Shown here: piece by piece, positions 11,090-22,957 of the stretch | How positions within the stretch are numbered: position 1 is the first letter of the stretch | Layout: every line of letters begins with the position of its first letter | Source of the DNA: Russula earlei | Taxonomy: Eukaryota > Basidiomycota > Agaricomycetes > Russulales > Russulaceae | Direction of reading: 5' to 3' | DNA: 64,000 nucleotides | Assembly (NCBI GenBank): GCA_025769875.1 | Contig: JAGFNK010000277.1 | Location: 1-64,000, forward strand | Made by a program: the position numbers and the translations under genes | Notes under the pieces: model-generated | What the model was told of the DNA's origin: nothing | Database searches by the model: none | What the model saw: only the letters and a program-made list of their open reading frames with translations

Positions 11090-11840
11090 CGCGAAGGCGA
11101 TCGTAGTGGCGCGACATGTCGGGATGATGGAGGCGGGGTCAAGCGCGTAAAATCGCGCGCGTGGTGAGCGTGCAGGCGCTGGGGGAGCAGCTGCGGCACG
11201 TGGAGCGTCGTCTCCGCCGTGCACGATGATTCCGATTCCAATAGGTCCACCAGGACAGTCCCGCATACCCTAGACCAACGGCAAGAACGTAAATGAAAAG
11301 AAAGAGAAAGAAAAGAAGAAAGAAAAGAAAGGGAATTGAAAGAAAGTACCTGAAAGCCAGAACGCCGCTCAATGACATCGAGGGCAGTGGCGTTGGGCGG
11401 GATCGTTTGGCCTTCACTTTGGGGTGCGCCGGTTTATCGGAAGAACCCGATCGCGCGGCGTGTGCTGGCGTGATGGAGGCGGCGAGGGAGTGGCGTTGGG
11501 CGGGACCATTCGGCCTTCGTGTGGTGTGTCGATTTGTCGGGAGGGCGCGCGCGCGACGGCGAGATGATGGAGGTGGGGGAGTGGCGTTGGGCGGGACCGT
11601 TCGGCCTTCGTGTGTGTCGATTTGTCAGGGGAACGCGCGTGCGAAGGTGATCGCAATCGCGCGGCGTGTGTTGGTAGGATGATGAAGGCGGCGAGGGAGT
11701 GGCGTTGGGCAGGGCCGATCAGCCATCGTTTTGGGGTGCATCAGTTTGTCGGGAGAGCGCGCGCGCAAAAGCGATCGCAAGGGCGCGATGTCTGTTGCTT
11801 GCAGGATGGCGGAGGTGCGAGGGGAGTGGCGATGACGAGG
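11090..11840. repeat. GC- and CpG-rich minisatellite, units of about 95-125 bp
   Basis: Recurring blocks contain GAGTGGCGTTGGGCGGGACC, then a TTCGGCCTTCGTGTG-type block, TCGATTTGTCGGGAG, and a GCGCGCGCG-rich end followed by GATGATGGAGGCGG. Copies start near 11383, 11483, 11576, 11693 and 11819, with a partial copy near 11090. Units differ by substitutions and small indels. Open frames on both strands inside the array follow from its high GC content; none looks like a gene. Confidence 0.75.
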
Positions 11841-12330
11841 GCATTCCGGAATGTGGCAGGTGGGCATCGTTGCAGTGGAAATGCGCGGCAGGACGTTGAA
11901 GGACGGACATTAACTATATATATCTGCACCAATTGTGGTCTTGAAAAGGCTTAAGTTCAGTATAACTCACCTTGTGTAAAACGTCTCCCCTTTCCCATTG
12001 TCCGATGCATTCTCCCTTCTAACCAGAATATCCTGTATTTGGATGGGCCGGGTGCAGGAGGATCCGTGGTTCACTCTACGTAAGCATAAGGGTTCGTAGC
12101 ATGGCGACACTCATTCAACGCATGGTTGATGTGATGTGTGTGCTTCGATTATCTTGTGAGAGGCAACCAAGAAGTTGGAGTTGTCCAATTGAATGGGGAC
12201 GATGTAACGACACTCGCACTCGTGAAGCGTGGTGTGCACGACTTCGAAAAAATCAATGAGCTGGGTGGGAGGGTCACCGGATTGGGGTGGGCACTTCCTC
12301 ACCTCTCACTCACCAATATATTACTAAGCA
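11841..12330. other. Intergenic, nothing recognised
   Basis: No coding segment, RNA or repeat could be supported here. Confidence 0.3.
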
Positions 12331-13100
12331 ATGAAAAAAATCTTTCAACCGCGGCGTCTTGAACGCGTGTTCGTTTTTCGTTTTGCCGTCCTTCCTCTCC
12401 TCCACTTCGTCTCCTTCCTTTCCAGTCCTTTCCATTCCCACTCTTCCTTCCCCATGGTCCCTGTTCCAGACTCCCAAGTTGCCAGTCTCCTCAATATCTC
12501 ACTGGCTATTTCACAGTGATTCGAATTTTCCCGCGAGCTATGATTTCTACACGTGCGTTTTTCGTTTTCGTTTTCGCGCCCTCTCTCTCATCCTCTCCCT
12601 CTGCTTCCCACACCCTTCTTCCAAGCAGGCCCCTGAAGGCTCTTCTACCTGCGTCCCCCCAATCCCGTCTCCTCCTGTGTCACTGCAGTGACACGTGGCG
12701 ACTCCAGGCCAGACCACAAGAATACCCAATGCCCATGAAAACAATTCTGTGTGACCACAAACCCGGTGCGCTTTTTTATTGCTTTTATTTTACACACATT
12801 TTACTCACAGCAACAGCATGGCCAGGATCGCGGTGATGATGCAGCCATCAAGACGCTCACGAGGTGTCTCACGCATTTTGTAAGTTTTCGTTATTCTCTC
12901 CCCTCTCTCCTCTACTGTGTACAGTGCTAACTAAGTTATGTCTTCCAGGAATAGGTCGCGCGGTGCGCATGTACGCGGCCATTTGCAGGCCCACGAAAGG
13001 CCGTTCTCCCCGCTTCCAAATCCCTCAAATGTCACTGGCCGTCCTTCCCAGCAGTATTGCTTCCCCGAGTTGGTGCTGGTTGCCAACAACCTTTATATTT
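12330..13100 (+). repeat. Diverged copy of the element-X dispersed repeat
   Basis: This segment matches 23310-23815 of element X in the same order: a pyrimidine-rich block with CTCTTCCTTCCCCATG, ACACCCTTCTTCCAAGCAGG, TGTCACTGCAGTGACACGTG and AAGAATACCCAATGCCCATG, then ACAGCATGGCCAGGA followed by GCGGTGATGATGCAG. Further on, GCGGCCATTTGCA near 12977 matches 33000-33012, beyond the point where element B entered X. Several pieces look like introns (GTGCG start, pyrimidine tract, CAG end) between exon-like bits. No long reading frame is kept. Confidence 0.65.
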
Positions 13101-14300
13101 TCTCCATAGTGCCATCTTGTCCATGATCACTGGCATACTTCCACGACTGTTCATCATCTTAATTTCACGACACCCCTCACAACGAATGCGCGCTTCGACA
13201 ATTTTGGCCATTTCCTGCCTCGCCATTGGCTACTATCCGTCATTCAGGCCCATGACTCCTGCCAAAGGGTATGCCCACCGCTTCATTGGATCCCTAGTGT
13301 TGATGTCAGCTCGCAGATCTGATCATGGCACACCGAAACTTTATAAACTTGCGTCCGGAGTCGTTTTTCGTCGCGGTCTCTTCCTCGCCCATCTGAGTCG
13401 TGGCGGGAGGAGCCGTGCGAGTCCCTATAGCGAGAACGATAGTCCGGCTGGTAGGAGTCACTGTAAGGTGAGCGAGACGTGTGGCGCTGCGTGCACAGAC
13501 AGGTACATCGAATGGCGTCTCGCTCGCTCGTTAATTGGACGTGCGCATGACTGACGGCGCTCCGTTCGTCAAGACTGGGTGGACGAACAGATCGAAGGTT
13601 TCAGGATCGTGCTGGATCGAGACGTGTTTGAGTCTCAAGTCATACAACCTGCTTGCTCCATCATGTTCCTGAAAATTTCTTTTCACCAGCCAAAATTGAA
13701 GGAAAAGACGCTTGCGAGGCACGAATTTGCAGGTAACAAGCCCTTCCAGACCCCCACTGTCAGGTCAGAACGGTCACAGTGGCCTTTTTTTTCCCCTTTT
13801 TTTTCTTTCTTTTTCTTACCACTCCATATTCGAATACCTGATCATGCGACATTTTTTCCCGCGTGCGCAATTTTCACGCGTTGGGCTCTGCGTTTTTTTC
13901 TTCTTCGTTTCTTTCTATAGTTTTATCGTTTTCATTGCTTTCTCTCGCGCGTGCGCGTGATATTCGCATGATCAGGTGCGTTTGTCCTTTTCGTTTTAGT
14001 GGGCTTTCTCTCATACCCTCCGCCCTCTCCTCAAGTGCTCCAAGCTCCACAGGCGATGGTACAATCCCCACACTCGATACCGGATGGCAAGAAACGCATG
14101 TTTTCCCGCGTGCGTTTTTCTTTTTTTCTTTGATTTTCATGTCGTTGCGAAACAGGTGGTCAACAGCCCATTGTCTCATCCCCAAATTTGATGGCCGCTA
14201 TACTCTCTGGCAAGGTGAGTACGTTGTTTACTGTATTATGTGGTTATTGTATCACTGACTATTTATTTACACCACGGCCTCTGTTTCGACTCGTTTGACT
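13101..14300. repeat. Further intron-like repeat modules
   Basis: Here too are modules starting GTGCG or GTGCGTTTTT and ending YAG (13863-13920, 14110-14156), with T-rich bodies. The segment CAATCCCCACACTCGATACC through CGCGTG (about 14062-14115) has a close match at about 45985-46040 inside the gene-carrying TIR element. I see no intact gene; 13101-13760 holds nothing recognised. Confidence 0.5.
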
Positions 14301-15636
14301 CGAATCTCAGGAGTACAGATTGCTGAGCTTGACCTTGATACCCTTTAAGATTGAGTCTTCGTTTGTGGTTTCAACAACCACTGATCTAACTGTGAGTCGT
14401 CTGTTCTGAAAATCCTATTCATGTTTTTGTTATTATACCCGGCATGCGCCATCAATTTCATAATGCTATTGGACACTTTGCTTATAACTTAAACAATTAC
14501 ACAAATATTATCACTGTTCATTACATTGCAATGTCTGAATACCGAGTGATACCGAGTGATAAATTTTCAATAATCCAGATGAGATTATTGTGGGTTATGC
14601 ATGTTAGCTTCCAAATGATAATTTATCAGTTGCCTATGGGGGGACAAGGGTAATGAGTGATAATCGAGAATATCGATATATTATCTAATAATATCTGGAA
14701 TTATCAAGGGATTATCAAGGGAGGTTTTTCCTGATGATATGACCCACGATACGGAATACACGAACGCATCACGACACACCACGTATCACGATTCATTTAT
14801 AATATGTTCCCCGAAGAGCTTATGGCTCGGAAGAAGAAAATAATATTGATATTTGTCTCTTGGCCCGTGGGTTACTGACGGAACTGAAAGTCGGGTCAGT
14901 CGATACAAGTAGCTTCGCCAAGAATGCGCTGACCGCATCATTTCGCGCGACGGAACTCGCAAAATCGGATCTCGGTTGTTGCACTACACGTGAATGTCAG
15001 GCCACACATACTGTACAAACCACGATCGAAATATCGACAGGGCTCAGATGTCGTTGTATCCGAGAAGGGTCGGTCAGCCACAAGCCCACCCCACACTCTC
15101 CCCGCCATACCGGTCCACAGTCCGCCGGGTGATCTGACGGGGTTACATGACCGTCTTGGACCGAATCCATCATTCACATCCATCATTCACATCAAATGCA
15201 ATTCAGTTGTGATGCAACTCGGTGCATTCAACAATGACGAACCATGGCGGCGATGACTTGTTCAAGTCAATCTCGGTTTTGTCACGTCACATTGCCACGT
15301 GATATACAAACAGAGACAAACAATCTGATCCCCTTTCCCCTCTCTCATCTCTCTGCTTTTGCTTGAACCCAAACGACCGCACGTGCGATACCGGCTCCTC
15401 TCACCCGCACGTCACTGGACGTGCTTCAGTGGGTCACTGGGAATACAGCGGTTCCCTAGTGGCATTCCCACACTGTCAGCCTGATCCGAATGGCAGACAA
15501 TTACACTTGCAACAATTGTCCTCTCTTTCACAAGAAATGTAATTGTAATTATATGCGTTCTAAGTAGAACTGGCACATACGATGTATTAAATAAGGGCGC
15601 AGCGCCAGAAGCTAATTCGAATATTATCTTAGCCAT
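14301..15636. other. AT-rich DNA and NLR 3' flank
   Basis: 14430-14740 is AT-rich with repeated ATTATC/GATAAT words and ends TTTTTCCTGATG, much like the right end of element X (33372-33383), so an old X-like terminus is possible. 14741-15636 holds no recognised gene. The last part should carry the 3' UTR of the minus-strand NLR. Confidence 0.4.
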
Positions 15637-18600
15637 TTAAGACAGCTGCGATAACTGACTGGGTGGGAAGTGCAGGATAACGGTGCGACCTCGTAAACAT
15701 AGTACTAGACTAGATTTGTACGAATCTTGACGTTCTGGCCTGCAAGACACGGGGACCCAACAGAGTCTCGTGGTATGAGTGCCATGAGTTTTAAAGACCC
15801 ACCCATCAATATTGCAATACAGACCATGTATCGCAATGGCACGGACTGATGTCCAGTCGCTCTCGAGGGTCTGGATGGCGGCACCAGTACTCGTGTCCCA
15901 GATCCGGACTGTGCGATCCGAAGACCCAGAGACAATCCGGGTGCCGTCTGGCGAAAACACGACGGCCAGGACATAACCTTTGTGGCCCTCGAGGGTCTTG
16001 ACGGTGGCGCCAGTACTCGTGTCCCACATCCGGACTGTGCGATCCCTTGACCCAGAGACAATCCGGGTGCCGTTTGGCCAAAACGCGACGGCGTAGACAG
16101 AATCTTTGTGGCCCTCGAGGGTCTTGACGGTGGCGCCAGTACTCGTGTCCCAGATCCGGACTGTGCGATCCGAAGACCCAGAGACGATCCGAGTGCCGTC
16201 TGGAGAAAACTCGACGGCTTCGACCGACTCTTTGTGGCCCTCGAGGGTCTTGACGGTGGCGCCAGCACTCGTGTCCCAGATCCGGACTGTGCAATCCGAA
16301 GACCCAGAGACAATCCGGGTGCCATCTGGCGAAAACGCGACGGCAAAGACCCAACCTTCGTGGACCTTGAGGGTCTTGACGGTGGCGCCAGTCCTCGTGC
16401 CCCACATCCGGACTGTGCGATCCTTCGACCCAGAGACAATCCGGGTGCCGTCTGGCGAAAACGCGACGGCTCCGACCAAATCTTTGTGGCCCTTGAGGGT
16501 CTTGACGGTGGCGCCGGTACTCATGTCCCAGATCCGGACTGTGCGATCCTCTGACCCAGAGACAATCCGGGTGCCGTCTGGCGAAAACGCGACGGCTCTG
16601 ATTAAATCTTTGTGGCCCTCGAGGGTATTGACGGTGGCGCCAATACTCGTGTCCCACATCCGCACTGTGCGATCCTCTGACCCAGAGACAATCCGGGTGC
16701 CATCTGGCGAAAACGCGACGGCTCTGACCAAATCTTTGTGGCCATCGAGAGTCTTGACGGTGGCGCCAGTACTCATGTCCCAGATCCGGACTGTGCGATC
16801 CGAAGACCCAGAGACAATCCGGGTGCCGTCTGGCGAAAATTCGACGGCTGTGACCGAACCTTTGTGGCCCTTGAGGGTTTTGACGGTGGCGCCCGTACTC
16901 GTGTCCCAGATCCGGACTGTGCAATCCAAAGACCCAGAGACAATCCGGGTGCCGTCTGGCGAAAACTCGACGACTATGACCGAACCTTTGTGGCCCTTGA
17001 GGGTCTTGACGGTGGCGCCAGTACTCGTGTCCCACATCCGGATTGTGCAATCCGAAGACCCAGAGACAATCCGGGTGCCGTCTGGCGAAAACGCGACGGC
17101 TGTGACCGAACCTTTGTTGCCCTCGAGGGTCTTGACGGTGGCGCCAGTAATCGTGTCCCAGATCCGGACTGTGCAATCCGAAGAGCCAGAGACAATCCGG
17201 CCGTCTGGCGAAAACGCGACGGCCAAGACGGAATCTTTGTGGCCCTCGAGGGTCTTGACGGTGGTGCCAGTACTCGTGTCCCAGATCCGGACTGTGCGAT
17301 CCCTAGACCCAGAGACAATCCGAGTGCCGTCTGGCCAAAACGCGACGGCTCCGACTAAATCTTTGTGGCCCTCGAGGGTCTTGACGGTGGCGCCAGAACT
17401 CGTATCCCAGATCCGGACTGTGCGATCCGAAGACCCAGAGACAATCCGAGTGCCGTCTGCCGAAAACGTGGCCGTCATCACTGAACCTTTGTGACCCTCC
17501 ATCGTTCTCAGCTCCGCATTCCATGATTGTTCCACCCCATTCAAGATCGTAACAGAATCTTCCAAGTCTCCGCGGAAGTGTGCACGGATTTTGGAGCCCA
17601 GTGGGGCGAATCGAAGGGCAGAGTGGTAAACATGCAGGGCTGCAATGCTTATAGGATCAAAGAACCCAAGCGTAAACCGTTCAAGATCATACAGCATGTC
17701 AATGATGCCAATTGGAAGCCTGACGTCGGCCAACATCTATCATGATGTCATGAACGGTCCACACCAAAATCAAGACAACTCACCGATAATCTTTGTCGAG
17801 CAAGTCGCAGTGCCGGAATGGCCACATCTAGCGAGTCCATCAGACTCAGAGCCTCAACCCAGTACAAACTGTGATCGAAACAGAATGCTTTCAAGACATC
17901 AAATAGCTCGTCTGATGGCGGCGAATTTGCCAAATGATCCGCCCAATGACGGCAAGCGTATTGCATCGCGAGCGGAATGTTTCCTTCAATTCTTTTTGAG
18001 ATATCTCCAATTTCATTGTTCAATTTTGAGTAATCTCCGATCTGGCACATATCCCGGTGAAGCCTGTTTAGTTGCTCCAGACAATCAATCGCGAGAAGGC
18101 CGTGATGCAGCGAAGTATCGATCAGAAATTTACGCTCTGTACAGCGTTTTGGATCAACGATAAAATCTGGGAAGGATGCATGCATCACTTGGACTGCCCC
18201 TGGGTCCGAAGGAATAATGACGATTGAACGAAGGCGCTGCAAAATGCTTGCTACAGGAACATCTTTGCTGATATTGTTGCCGAGCAAAGCTGATATGGAG
18301 CGTGCAGAGAGAGGGTCACAGAGTACGACAATGCAACCAAGAACCCTTCGTAAGCGGTTCATTGTGTCTGTACGGGACGACGGTGGAAATGCGTTAGATA
18401 AGACTGCGAGGTACAGCCGGTCTAGGTGCTGATAAGGATACGGATTTGACTGCCCAGGGATGTGTGTGGCAGAGACCAGTTCATGAAGCTGTCCCCATGG
18501 GTTGTAGAAATCAGGATCTTCGATAAATCGAACGGCGGTGGCAGCAAAGATAAACAATCCATCTGACAGTCGGACAAGTGTGGAGATGTCGTCATTAGTG

Positions 18601-20354
18601 AACCAATCCTGTTCCTGGAGGCCCTCGTTGCGAGACCCAACATGAGTAAGCTCATGAATTAAAAAGGTTTTGATGTCATGGTCGACAGACGATTTTGGAA
18701 TCTCGTGATGGAAGAGCGCATTTGTATGTGACTGGAGATGAGGAGGGAGGGAGGGCACGTGCAGTTTAGGCTCGGGTCGACTGGTGAGGAAGATGGAGAG
18801 CGGAAGGCGTTCAATGTGGGCCGAAAGTACCGACACGATGAATGAGGTCGCGTCATCATCTTTGCACTCATCGAGGGCATCTAACACAATGACAGCCGGT
18901 GATGGAAATGCTTGCCCCGTCTTGATGGACTTTTCGATCGGTTCGATGATGAGCTTTAGCAATTGGTTTGATGGATCAGAATACCAAATGTCCGTATTTG
19001 CTTTGAACGCCTCTTGCATGAAACGCGCGAGTGGTTGGTGGAACGTCGTGCCCAGTTGGTGAGCAATTGAGCTGAATACAAGCTTTGGATTATTTCGCTT
19101 GCTATCGTTAATTGAGAAGAAGAAACTCGCGGCAAGCCAACCGTTCCGGTCACAATACTCGGCAACGCTCTGTGCGATGGTGGACTTGCCGGTACCGGCC
19201 ACACCAGACAACCAGAAGATGCGGCGCCTGTTTGGGTTGACGTGAATAGGATCAACCGGAGCAGTGACGGGGCGTTGTTTTTGTATAGTTTCGGTCGAGT
19301 CATTGATCCATTGATAGACGGTGGCCAACAGATCCTCGCGTGTGTCTTTAAAACATGCATGCCTCTTTCTCTCATCGGGACAATTAAAGCGTGCCTTGTG
19401 AGCTCGAGGAAAGTTGAATAGATCATCGTGATCGTGAACTAAAATCAAGGTTGAATAAATTTCAGGATGCTATAACAGTTTTTCTCACCTCGGACATCAT
19501 GGAGTTTTTGCTGGGTGACCTATCAGTCAAAGACATCCAATTGGCCACGATGAGATGAACTTACCACCTCCTCCCGAACAACGCGCTGAATTTCCTGATT
19601 CCCCTCCCGAACTTCGCGCCGAATTTCCTGAGATATTCAGATGAACGAGACACATCTGACATTTCTGAGAACCACGCACGATGCCTTGGATTTGGAGGCT
19701 CACGACTCCTTCAGCCTAGACCCGCGAAGATATCAGACCAGATCAAGCCGTATGACCAAGAAGAAGGAAACTTGCAAGAAAGTCTTCGATGAGGCCCGTG
19801 ATCACTTTTATCTGGCCCTGGATGGAGGCCGCATCTTCTCTACTACGGAGAATTCGGGTCAACCTTCCATGCGACGCGATCTTTTGCAGGTCATCCGTGA
19901 TGGTTTCAAGAGACCTGAATCGGGATCAGGATCAGCTCGCAACGATTGCACCCAATTTGAGAGAAAGGCAGAAGGATGATTACTTGGAAAACTTTGTGAC
20001 GAAATCGACTACAGATTCCGGGATATCTTGTTTGCCTTTGAGCGGCCTGAAAACGGATTGTTCCAGGGTGTTCACGCGGCGGATCAGCTCGTCGATGTCG
20101 TTGATGTTGTTGGTCGTGGTCTGAGGTATGACGATGTCAGATCATTTCTCTGTTGTCGGAATGGCATAGATTACCTGGACTATGTCGACGACTTGAAGTA
20201 GTCCAACCAGGGTTCCCTTGACGATAGACCCTGCTGGAGGAGGAATCGCACCAGCTGTCTCCTTGAGGACGGAGAGCGACACGATTAATGCGGCGACGGC
20301 AGTCGAGCGCACATTTTCTGCCCTCCTTTTTCCTGCACGTTTAGAGGTCGACAT
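15637..20354 (-). CDS. NLR-type receptor: N-terminal helical domain, NACHT, 13+ WD40 repeats
   Basis: Minus-strand gene. Exon 1 is 20354-20175 (ATG), exon 2 20120-19984, exon 3 starts 19914. One or two short exons follow (a coiled piece QEIRREVREGNQEIQ, then VTQQKLHDVR), then the NACHT exon 19438-17784, a 47-nt intron, and the WD40 exon 17736-15637. The N-terminal region (PPPAGSIVKG, PESVVDFVTKFSK, LQKIASHGRLTRILRSRED) resembles the four-helix MLKL/HeLo-like domain found on agaric NLRs, a proposed membrane-killing module. The NACHT ATPase has Walker A GVAGTGKST and Walker B VIVLDALDEC. The 699-residue last exon carries 13 WD40 repeats of 42 residues and a degenerate 14th. This class senses non-self or damage and triggers cell death in fungi; the ligand is unknown. 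No lesion is seen, but the exon 3-5 junctions are uncertain. Confidence 0.85.
15871..17505 (-). repeat. WD40 array: 13 nearly identical 126-bp units
   Basis: Units share a fixed frame, LEGHK..V.AVAFSPDGTR then IVSGS.D.TVRIWDTSTGAT, and differ mostly at a few positions. The residue after V varies as M,G,L,T,I,T,R,R,G,F,E,Y,L, and the residue after SG(S) as S,R,S,S,L,S,E,E,K,S,S,R,S. Position R/C before TVR also varies. Unit 3 lacks one codon (near 17200). High identity between units implies ongoing exchange between repeats. Confidence 0.95.
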
Positions 20355-20440
20355 GGGATGTTATAGTAGTAGTTAGGATGTCGAGGACGGACTACTCGGA
20401 TATCCGATAAGTCGGCGATAGCCGAGCCAGATAACAATCC
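20355..20440 (-). promoter_or_regulatory. Conserved NLR upstream block
   Basis: The 80 or so bases upstream of the NLR ATG are nearly the same as 666-750 beside the broken paralog, so the duplication included the proximal promoter or 5' UTR. No clear TATA box is seen in it. Confidence 0.45.
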
Positions 20441-20759
20441 CATTTAAGGTAGAAGAGAAGACGTCCATCACCCACCAACGTCACGTGTCATTACTTTTTC
20501 TGTGACATACCTGTCCACAATGGGATGAATACACAGAAAAATGGCTCTAGAAGTTGTTTCACACCTGTTTCTCAAATTCTGCTCTCAGGGAATTGCTCAT
20601 AGACATGTTAAAATGTCATATTCAATTTGGCTTGCTGTGGGATGCAGAATTGAGTTGGGAATGTCAAAAGTTGTAATCATAAGGTATAACATTATAATAA
20701 GATACTGATAACTGTTGAACTGGAACCTGAATAGATCAAAGAAGGTGAAGACCTTCATA
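20441..20759. other. Spacer between NLR and transposon nest
   Basis: AT-rich; nothing recognised. Confidence 0.3.
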
Positions 20760-21375
20760 TTTAGGCTCCAAAGTGCCTTAAATAAGATCAATGGTCACGT
20801 CTATGAACACATCCTACAAATGCAGATATGCTTAAGTCAAGCAAGCAGTACTTGTGGAGGGAAGGAGTGTTAGATCCTTCTAGAGTATGGCAACAAGATG
20901 AGAGGGGCTCTGCAGATGGGGTAGGAGTCAACTGTTTGGGATTGGCAAACTAAGTTGAGCTTAAGGCTCAACTGCTACAAACTGGGGGCTTTATATAGCC
21001 CTCAGGGATACAGTTCGTGCTACTGTAGTACTGGTTGGTGCTATAGAAGCAAAGGCAGCTCATAGAAGCAATAGTTGCTTCTGTGTAAACGATCTCGATG
21101 CTGGAAGCATTAAGTGCTTCCCTAGTAGCAATCTCAGTGTCATAAGTACTTTCCCAATCAGGGAAACAATGTATGTGGCAGTACAGGAACATCTGGGACA
21201 GAAGCAATGCAACTCATTGCTTCTGTATCGCTTCAACAGAAAGATATGATCAACACGTTCCGAACGCAATATCAAGGAACATAAACAGTCAAGATCTGAT
21301 GCATGCATGATGCAAATGATGCAGTCCATAGTTCAGGTGTTCCAGCATCTTCTGGACCCCAAACCACTTGGTAAC
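20760..21375 (-). repeat. LTR family A, near-complete, 5' base(s) lost
   Basis: The plus strand reads from AGGCTCCAAAGTGCC to CCACTTGGTAACA. In the coding sense of family A this is minus. It contains TATATA (near 20992) and the self-primer segment at about 20955-20966. Palindromes GAAGCAATAGTTGCTTC (near 21065) and GGAAGCATTAAGTGCTTCC (near 21103) lie in it. It is followed at once by an inverted LTR piece, so it is not a clean solo LTR. Confidence 0.8.
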
Positions 21376-21877
21376 ATTCTATAGCACCAACCAGTACTAC
21401 AGTAGCATAAACCTTATCCCTGAGGGCTATACAAAGCCCCCAGCTCATAGTAGTTGAGCCTTAAGCTCAACTTAGTTTGCCAATCCCAAACAGTTGAGTC
21501 CTACCCTGTCTGCAGAGCCCCTCTCATCTTATTGCCATACTCCAGAAGGATCTAACACTCCTTCCCCCCATGAGTATTGCTTGCTTGACTCAAGCATATC
21601 TGCATTGGTAGGACACATTCATAGACATGACCATTGATCTTATTTAAGGCACTTTGGAGCCTTAACACTTAAGCTCAACTTAGTTTGCCAATCCCAAACA
21701 GTTGACTCCTACCCCATCTGCAGAGCCCCTCTTATCTTGTTGCCATACTCTAGAAGGATCTAACACTCCTTCCCTCCACAAGTACTGCTTGCTTGACTCA
21801 AGCATATCTGCATTGGTAGGACACATTCATAGATGTGACCATTGATCTTATTTAAGGCACTTTGGAGCCTTAACATA
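21376..21877 (+). repeat. Two truncated LTR family A pieces in A1 sense
   Basis: 21379-21668 and 21669-21877 both end GGCACTTTGGAGCCTTAACA in plus orientation and lack their 5' parts. The second abuts the A1 primer-binding site at 21878 and so is the remains of the A1 5' LTR; the first is a partial duplicate of it. Confidence 0.75.
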
Positions 21878-21889
21878 AGTTGAGCTTCT
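21878..21889 (+). promoter_or_regulatory. A1 self-complementary primer-binding site
   Basis: TAAGTTGAGCTT directly follows the LTR end TTAACA. Its reverse complement AAGCTCAACTTA occurs within the family A LTR (near 21455 and 21673), a perfect 12-nt match. This is the arrangement of self-primed Tf1/sushi-type elements. Confidence 0.7.
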
Positions 21890-22224
21890 ATCACAGACAT
21901 TGTTGTGAAAGTGAACCAGAATTAGGCAGGAAGCCTTAGGACTAGGATCTAGTCATCATACAGTCAGCAACCTACACTGAAGTAGTCAAGGGAGAGAATC
22001 TATACAGACCTCTCCATGACAAGAAGGTGTACTATGTGACTCTCGATGAGCAGCATGGTTGGACACATGCATACTTCTGTAAAGACCCCTACTATCATTG
22101 GCATAGACAGTGGTAAGTGGGCACACAAGTCCCAACTCCCTAGGAAAGGTAGTGGCAAGCGGACAAACTGGAGATCAAAGGAGAACATTGCATATGTGTA
22201 AAGTTCACCCAGAAAACAAAGCAA

Positions 22225-22957
22225 GGAACCAAATTTGGTTGGTTCAAAGCTAGAGAAAGGGATGATCTACCCTCAGGAATCAAAGGAACTGCCATCTGGT
22301 GTTGGGCAGACCAGGAAGGACCTAACAGATATGAGGTCTGATATAAAGGAAGCTTCCTTCCTTGCAAATATATCAATGATCAGTGGTACTTCATTGACTA
22401 CCACAATGGATGTCCCTATGCAGAAGAGGACAAAGATATCAATGAATATAAGGTTCTAGGTTTAGGAACCAAGACAGACCCTTATACTACTCATTGGGAA
22501 CCAAGAGACCCAGTGGGAGACAACCCAGCTCCACCGATACAAAAGTCATCCAGTGCAGAAACAGAAAAGTCAGACCCTCTGACTACAGACCAGAAAGCAG
22601 AAGCACCAGAAGTATTGGAGCTAGCTGAAAGACTGGAGCAGACAGTACATGTCTCACCCATTGAACCAACAATAGTTGAAGAACCAGAAGAATCATTTGA
22701 AATGGCTACCATTGCAGTGACACAGACAGCCACAATTGCCTCCCAGACAGTGGGTGGACGAACAGGGCCTACCATTGTAGTAAACCCTGGAGGCAGCCCA
22801 CCTGGTGGGGGAGGACCACCTGCAGCACCACCTGTAGGACCAGGAGCAAACCTGGCACCCCAGCCAGCACCAGGCCCCCATGGAGGCAATGGATCTCTGA
22901 AAGGAGACCCTCCTGAGGTCTTCAAAGGAGACAGAAAAAAGATGAAATACTTTGTCC
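22225..22957 (+). pseudogene. A1 gag, N-terminal part
   Basis: Reads FGWFKARERDDLPSGIKGTA, then after a stop codon (near 22340) YINDQWYFIDYHNG, GLGTKTDPYTTHWEPRD, a Pro/Gly-rich linker and GDPPEVFKGDRKKMKYFVQ, where X entered. It aligns with the open A2 gag (41371-43083) throughout. It would form the structural core protein of the particle, but this copy is split and broken. Confidence 0.85.

Noticed and set aside
16106..17494. 462-codon open frame on the plus strand opposite the WD40 array
   Set aside because: It repeats every 126 bp in step with the WD40 units and exists only because the repeated coding strand happens to be open in antisense.
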